Origin: Aliarcobacter sp017996075
GTDB taxonomy: Bacteria; Campylobacterota; Campylobacteria; Campylobacterales; Arcobacteraceae
Assembly: GCF_051062515.1 (NCBI RefSeq)
Contig: NZ_JAMXEK010000005.1
Strand: one strand, 5' to 3'
Length of the DNA stretch: 64,000 nucleotides
In this document: positions 60,256 to 64,000 of the stretch, one piece after another
How positions within the stretch are numbered: position 1 is the first letter of the stretch
Layout: each line of letters starts with the position of its first letter
Program-made: the position numbers and the translations under genes
The notes under the pieces: generated by a model
Databases searched by the model: none
What the model saw: the letters and a program-made list of their open reading frames with translations, nothing else
Told to the model about the DNA's origin: nothing

Positions 60256-61406
60256 CAAAACAATTATTTCCTCTTGCTTTAGGTGGTTTAGCCATTGGAA
60301 CAACTGAATTTATTATTATGGGGCTTTTACCAGATGTTGCAAAAGATTTAGGAGTTTCTATTCCAATTGCTGGACATTTAATATCTGCTTATGCTTTTGG
60401 TGTTGTAGTTGGAGCTCCAATTTTAGTAGCTTTGAGTTCAAAATTTCCACCAAAAAATATTTTAATAGTTTATATGATTTTATTTACTTTATTTAATGCA
60501 TTATCCATCGTGGCTCCTGATTACAATACTCTTTTAATGTCAAGATTTCTAGCAGGACTTCCTCATGGTGCATTTTTTGGAGTTGGAACAATTGTTGCCA
60601 TTAAACTTTCAAAAAAAGGAAAAGAAGCTCAAGCAGTCTCTTCTATGTTTACAGGGCTTACATTAGCAATTTTACTATTGGTACCACTTTTAACATACGT
60701 AGGACACAACACGAGTTACAAATGGGCTTTTTTAATTGTTTCTTTTTTAGGTATATTTACTATTTTAGCTTTAATTAAATTTATGCCAAAACTAAAATCA
60801 CTTAAAACAGTAACTTTTAAAGAAGAACTTGAGTTTTTTCTAACTTTTAAAGCTTGGCATATTATTTTAATAGTTTCTATTGGATTTGGAGGACTTTTTG
60901 CATGGTTTAGCTATATTGCACCACTTTTAATAAATGTTTCTAAATTTTCACCTAGTTCAATCTCTTATTTGATGCTTGTTGCTGGAGTTGGAATGGTTGT
61001 TGGAAATATTTTAGGTGGATATTTAGCAGATAAAAAAGACCCAATAAAAGTAGCTATATATCTCTTAAGCTTTATGGTGATTTTTTTAATCTTGGTATTT
61101 TTCTTATCTGAAAATAAGATTTTATCTATTATTTTAACTTTTATTTGTGGTGTTTTTGCTATGAGTGTAGGGACTCCAATAAATATGGTAATGGTTAAAA
61201 GTGCAAAAAACTCTGAAATGCTAGGAGCTGCTTTTATGCAAGCTGCTTTTAATGTAGCAAACTCTTTAGGAGCTTTATTTGGAGGAATTCCACTTTTATA
61301 TGGTTTAGGATTTGAATACCCTGCACTAGTTGGTGCTTTTATGGCATTTTTTGGACTTTTGTTATGTATGCTTTTTTATGTAAAATATTCAAAAGAGAAG
61401 ATATAA
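60252..61406 (+). CDS. MFS transporter of the AraJ/YdhP drug-sugar efflux type
   Basis: The 384-residue protein has 12 predicted membrane helices. The N terminus (LALGGLAIGTTEFIIMGLLP followed by DVAKDLGVSIP) and RFLAGLPHGAFFGVG are typical of the DHA1 AraJ/YdhP group, mostly exporters of sugars or arabinose-like compounds and drugs. I start at ATG 60252, which overlaps the hydrolase stop; an in-frame TTG at 60237 is less likely. The substrate is unknown; pairing with a hydrolase suggests a detoxification unit, by inference. Confidence 0.85.
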   Translation: MTKQLFPLALGGLAIGTTEFIIMGLLPDVAKDLGVSIPIAGHLISAYAFGVVVGAPILVALSSKFPPKNILIVYMILFTLFNALSIVAPDYNTLLMSRFLAGLPHGAFFGVGTIVAIKLSKKGKEAQAVSSMFTGLTLAILLLVPLLTYVGHNTSYKWAFLIVSFLGIFTILALIKFMPKLKSLKTVTFKEELEFFLTFKAWHIILIVSIGFGGLFAWFSYIAPLLINVSKFSPSSISYLMLVAGVGMVVGNILGGYLADKKDPIKVAIYLLSFMVIFLILVFFLSENKILSIILTFICGVFAMSVGTPINMVMVKSAKNSEMLGAAFMQAAFNVANSLGALFGGIPLLYGLGFEYPALVGAFMAFFGLLLCMLFYVKYSKEKI

Positions 61407-61417
61407 TCTTCTCTTTT
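61391..61417. terminator. bidirectional terminator between MFS and AMIN-domain genes
   Basis: AAAAGAGAAGAT (61391-61402) and ATCTTCTCTTTT (61406-61417) form a 12-bp stem with an ATA loop. The MFS stop codon is in the loop. Convergent genes end at 61406 and 61438. Confidence 0.82.
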
Positions 61418-61437
61418 AATAAATATAAATTAAAAAA

Positions 61438-62178
61438 CTATTTTAATTTAATTACAATCTCTTTATCATTAACATCAACACTATACTTTGCTACTTTAGA
61501 GCCAAGTTCAACAGCAACTCTGTAATAACCACCTTTTTGATGATTTCCAATTGTTATATTTTTAAAATTATTTCCTGTTAAAATATCTTTTTTTGTATTA
61601 AAACTTACTTTAGCTTTATAATCAAAAGCTAATTTATTCTCTTTGTCTATAGAAAACTTTTTAAACATTTTATGATCACTTCGTATAATTAACTCATTAT
61701 CACTACTTTCAATCTTTAAAAATGGCAAAATATTTTTTTGTTTTAATGAATTTACATTAGGATTTAAAGTAGTACTTGCTTTATCACTATCTACATCTGC
61801 CCTTGGTTTTACATAAATTACCTGCTCTGGCTCTTTTTTAACATTTGCAAGCTCTTTTTTTACAATCTCTTTAGTTTTTTGTTCATTTTGTTTATTTGCT
61901 TTTTGAACAATAGCTTCTAACTCTTTTTTAGTATAAGTTTTTTCTGGTGCTTTTTGTGTATTAGTTTTAGGTGCAGATGATACTGGTTCACTTTGAGAAT
62001 TCATTTGATTTTGTATTTTTTGAATATACTGTGCCTCTTGAATCTCTTCAACAGTTTTTGGAGTTTCATTTAACTCATACATTTTACCTGTCTCTTCTTC
62101 GTATTTTGCAAATGGGTTATCTCTACCACTAAGTGTTACACAAAATATTATAGATATTCCTAAAATTACTTTTTTCAT
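61438..62178 (-). CDS. exported protein with C-terminal AMIN-like domain
   Basis: A 246-residue protein with a signal peptide (MKKVILGISIIFCVTLSG), a Gln/Lys/Glu-rich middle and a C-terminal beta domain (LPFLKIESSDNELIIRSDHK, GNHQKGGYYRVAVELGSKVA) of AMIN type, which binds the cell wall in other proteins. The C. jejuni counterpart downstream of eno is, as I recall, the glycoprotein CgpA; I am not certain of orthology. It overlaps the FtsB-like gene by 4 bases. Confidence 0.75.
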   Translation of the reverse strand: MKKVILGISIIFCVTLSGRDNPFAKYEEETGKMYELNETPKTVEEIQEAQYIQKIQNQMNSQSEPVSSAPKTNTQKAPEKTYTKKELEAIVQKANKQNEQKTKEIVKKELANVKKEPEQVIYVKPRADVDSDKASTTLNPNVNSLKQKNILPFLKIESSDNELIIRSDHKMFKKFSIDKENKLAFDYKAKVSFNTKKDILTGNNFKNITIGNHQKGGYYRVAVELGSKVAKYSVDVNDKEIVIKLK

Positions 62179-62417
62179 TCTTCTGGCTCCAAATTTTTTA
62201 ATTCAAAATACTCTTTTTGCAAATAAGCATTCTCTTTTTGCAATCTTGAAATTTCATCTTCTAAGTACTCTTTTTTATGCTTTAAAGAGTTATAAACTTG
62301 TATTGAATTATCTCCAAAAAGAAGATTCACCCAATGATAAGCAAAATAAATAGTAGCTAATAGTGAAAAAATCACTATTAGCATAAATCCAAAAATATTA
62401 CTTGTTTTGTTAGACAT
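62175..62417 (-). CDS. FtsB/DivIC-like septum protein
   Basis: An 80-residue bitopic protein: a membrane helix at about 10-31 (FGFMLIVIFSLLATIYFAYH) then a leucine-zipper coiled coil (LEDEISRLQKENAYLQKEYF). This matches FtsB/DivIC, the divisome partner of FtsL and FtsQ, and eno-ftsB adjacency is widespread in bacteria. Its start shares one base with the eno stop. Confidence 0.78.
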   Translation of the reverse strand: MSNKTSNIFGFMLIVIFSLLATIYFAYHWVNLLFGDNSIQVYNSLKHKKEYLEDEISRLQKENAYLQKEYFELKNLEPEE

Positions 62418-63697
62418 TATTTTTTAGAAAAAGGCTCTTTCCCTAAATATTCACTATAGCCAATCTCAGCTCCAATTTCAAGAAGTCTATTATATTTTGC
62501 GATTCTATCACTTCTTGCTGTGCTTCCTGTTTTGATTTGTCCACAATTTAAAGCAACAGCAAAATCAGCAATAAATGCATCTTCGCTCTCTCCACTTCTG
62601 TGACTCATAATACAATTGTAGTTATTTCTTTGTGCAAGTCTAATTGTTTGCATTGTTTCACTTACACTTCCAATTTGATTTGGTTTGATTAATACTGCAT
62701 TTGCAATACCCTTTTTAATACCTTCAGCAACAATAGCTGCATTTGTCACAAATAGATCATCTCCAACTAATTGAACTTTGTTTCCAAGTTTTTCAGTTAA
62801 AATTTTCCATCCATCCCAATCATCTTCACTTAAACCATCTTCAATTGAAACAATTGGATATTTAGAACATAAATCAGCATAATAATCAACAAGCTGTGCA
62901 GAAGTTAATTCTCTATTTTCACCTTTTAAAACATATTTTTTTGTTTTTTCATCAATTAATTCAGAAGCTGCAACATCAAGAGCAATAGAAATTTGCTCTC
63001 CAGCTTTATATCCAGCTTTTTCAATTGCACTCATAATAACTGAAATTGGCTCTTCATTTGATTTTAAATTTGGAGCAAAACCACCCTCATCACCAACTGC
63101 TGTACTTTCACCCATTGCATCAATAATTTTTTTAAGGTGTTGATAAATCTCTGCAACTGCTCTTAAACCTTCATTAAAGTTTTCAAAACCTGTTGGCATA
63201 ATCATATACTCTTGAAAATCTACAGAGTTGTTTGCATGTTCTCCACCATTTATAATATTAAACATAGGAACTGGCATAGTCATAGCATTTGCTCCACCTA
63301 AATATCTATATAATGGAATATTAAGCGAAGTTGCTGCTGCTCTTGCAGTAGCCATTGACACACCTAATACTGCATTTGCACCAAGATTTGAATAGTTACT
63401 TGTACCATCTAATTCTTTCATAATTGCATCTATCTCAGCTTGATTAAAAGGACTTTGACCTATTAGCTCATCAGCAATTCTTGTATTTACATTTTCTACT
63501 GCTTTTAAAACACCTTTTCCTAAAAATCTACTATCAGCATCTCTTAACTCAAGTGCTTCTCTTTTACCAGTACTCGCCCCACTTGGAACTATTGCACTAG
63601 ACTTTGTACCATCACTTAATATAACTGTTGCTCTAACTGTTGGATTTCCTCTTGAATCCATAACTTCTTCAGCATAAACATTATCAATAAATACCAC
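62417..63697 (-). CDS. eno: enolase
   Basis: The 426-residue enzyme interconverts 2-phosphoglycerate and phosphoenolpyruvate. NGGEHANNSVDFQEYMIMPT, VGDEGGFAPNL, SIEDGLSEDDWDGW and IMSHRSGESEDAFIADFAVA hold the magnesium and catalytic residues. The start is GTG 63697 with AGGAG 7 bases before it. Confidence 0.98.
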   Translation of the reverse strand: MVFIDNVYAEEVMDSRGNPTVRATVILSDGTKSSAIVPSGASTGKREALELRDADSRFLGKGVLKAVENVNTRIADELIGQSPFNQAEIDAIMKELDGTSNYSNLGANAVLGVSMATARAAATSLNIPLYRYLGGANAMTMPVPMFNIINGGEHANNSVDFQEYMIMPTGFENFNEGLRAVAEIYQHLKKIIDAMGESTAVGDEGGFAPNLKSNEEPISVIMSAIEKAGYKAGEQISIALDVAASELIDEKTKKYVLKGENRELTSAQLVDYYADLCSKYPIVSIEDGLSEDDWDGWKILTEKLGNKVQLVGDDLFVTNAAIVAEGIKKGIANAVLIKPNQIGSVSETMQTIRLAQRNNYNCIMSHRSGESEDAFIADFAVALNCGQIKTGSTARSDRIAKYNRLLEIGAEIGYSEYLGKEPFSKK

Positions 63698-63729
63698 TTG
63701 GGTCTCCTAGTTTTAAATATTTTAGCAAG

Positions 63730-63735
63730 ATTATA
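63730..63735 (-). promoter_or_regulatory. -10 box of the eno promoter
   Basis: On the minus strand AGATATAATCT contains TATAAT, 33 bases before the eno start. The -35 region is not distinct. The rest of 63736-63874 is AT-rich with no gene visible. Confidence 0.5.
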
Positions 63736-63874
63736 TCTAAAAAAAATTTGGCTTTAGCTTTTATTATAAAATTAGTTTGATAAAAATAAAATAAGAAGTA
63801 GTGTAGAATAAATAAATTGGTAAAAATGATTTATAAAATATGTTTAAAATTGAAAGGATGTGTAAAAAGTAAAA

Positions 63875-63923
63875 TAAAAAAGCTTACCTTGACCTACTTA
63901 AATAGAGTAAGACAAGATAAGCT
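63875..63923 (-). terminator. terminator of the rRNA operon
   Basis: On the minus strand an 18-bp stem with one mismatch and two G-U pairs (outer arms AGCTTA and TAAGCT, 63923-63881) is followed directly by TTTTTT (63880-63875). It lies about 27 bases after the 5S rRNA end. Confidence 0.88.
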
Positions 63924-63949
63924 CTTGGGGGATTTAATAAAAACTCAAT

Positions 63950-64000
63950 GAGCTGGCAGCGACCTACGTTTCCACAAGGGGACCCTGCAGTATTATCGGC
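63950..64000 (-). rRNA. rrf: 5S ribosomal RNA, 3' part only
   Basis: The reverse complement of the last 51 bases contains GCCGATAATACTGCAGGG, GTGGAAACGTAGGTCGCTGC and CAGCT, matching the 3' half of bacterial 5S rRNA (compare GCCGATGGTAGTGTGGGG and TAGGGAACTGCCAGGC in E. coli). The 5' half lies beyond the window, so 23S and 16S genes should lie to the right. The exact 3' end is estimated. Confidence 0.88.

Noticed and set aside
1..64000. Prophage, insertion sequence, CRISPR array, toxin-antitoxin or defence system
   Set aside because: No transposase, integrase, terminal repeats, spaced repeats or related genes appear; every large open frame is accounted for by chromosomal genes.

Overview
The window is AT-rich bacterial chromosome, dense with genes and mostly read from the minus strand. 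Gene content, codon use, frequent TTG starts and gene order point to an Arcobacter/Aliarcobacter-type member of the Campylobacterota. The order glyQ - nif3 - zinc-ribbon - waaA - pseudouridine synthase - ffh - rpsP - khpA - rimM matches the order I recall from Campylobacter jejuni, as does eno - ftsB-like - AMIN protein. The species is not determined.

Layout. 1-490 is the 5' part of trmD. 601-948 is a small cysteine-rich unknown. 949-1257 is a structured leader in front of metE (1258-3522). 3545-6466 is a NIT/CZB chemoreceptor, divergent from a DUF350 membrane protein; between them lies a 44-bp array of 11-bp-spaced repeats. From 38192 down to 8949 runs an almost unbroken minus-strand series of chemotaxis and flagellar genes: cheY, cheZ, flgF, flgB, fliF-fliG-fliH-fliN, flgD, two hook genes, a coiled-coil protein and a TPR protein, flaG, fliY, flgJ, a flgN-like gene, a FlgA-like small gene, flhF, flhG, a small membrane protein, fliE, flgC, fliK, fliR, flhB, a second TPR protein, fliI, flgL and flhA. 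An MFS gene and a flavin-reductase-like gene follow. flgG and two accessory genes (38350-40433) are divergent from cheY.

40430-50717 holds two minus-strand housekeeping groups: translation and targeting (rimM, khpA, rpsP, ffh) and a mixed group (RluA-family enzyme, waaA, zinc-ribbon protein, nif3, glyQ, glutaredoxin, purE, glycosyltransferase-like, U32 protein). A second chemoreceptor with tandem Cache domains and a CheR-type tail follows (50833-53703), then recN, nadK and the str operon (rpsL-rpsG-fusA). 59491-61406 carries a hydrolase/MFS pair. The right end has eno, an FtsB-like gene and an AMIN-domain gene, and then the 3' end of a 5S rRNA gene with its terminator, so an rRNA operon lies to the right.

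How it works together. The flagellar genes supply the C-ring (FliG, FliN, FliY), the MS-ring (FliF), much of the export apparatus (FlhA, FlhB, FliR, FliH, FliI), rod and hook parts, placement/number control (FlhF, FlhG), and the CheY/CheZ signal that chemoreceptors feed. FliM, FliP, FliQ, the L/P rings, flagellin, FliD, the stator and flagellar sigma or anti-sigma factors are not in this window. I see no prophage, insertion sequence, CRISPR array or defence system. The best candidates for something undescribed are the metE leader, the four-repeat operator at 6539-6577, and several small unassigned genes inside the flagellar run.
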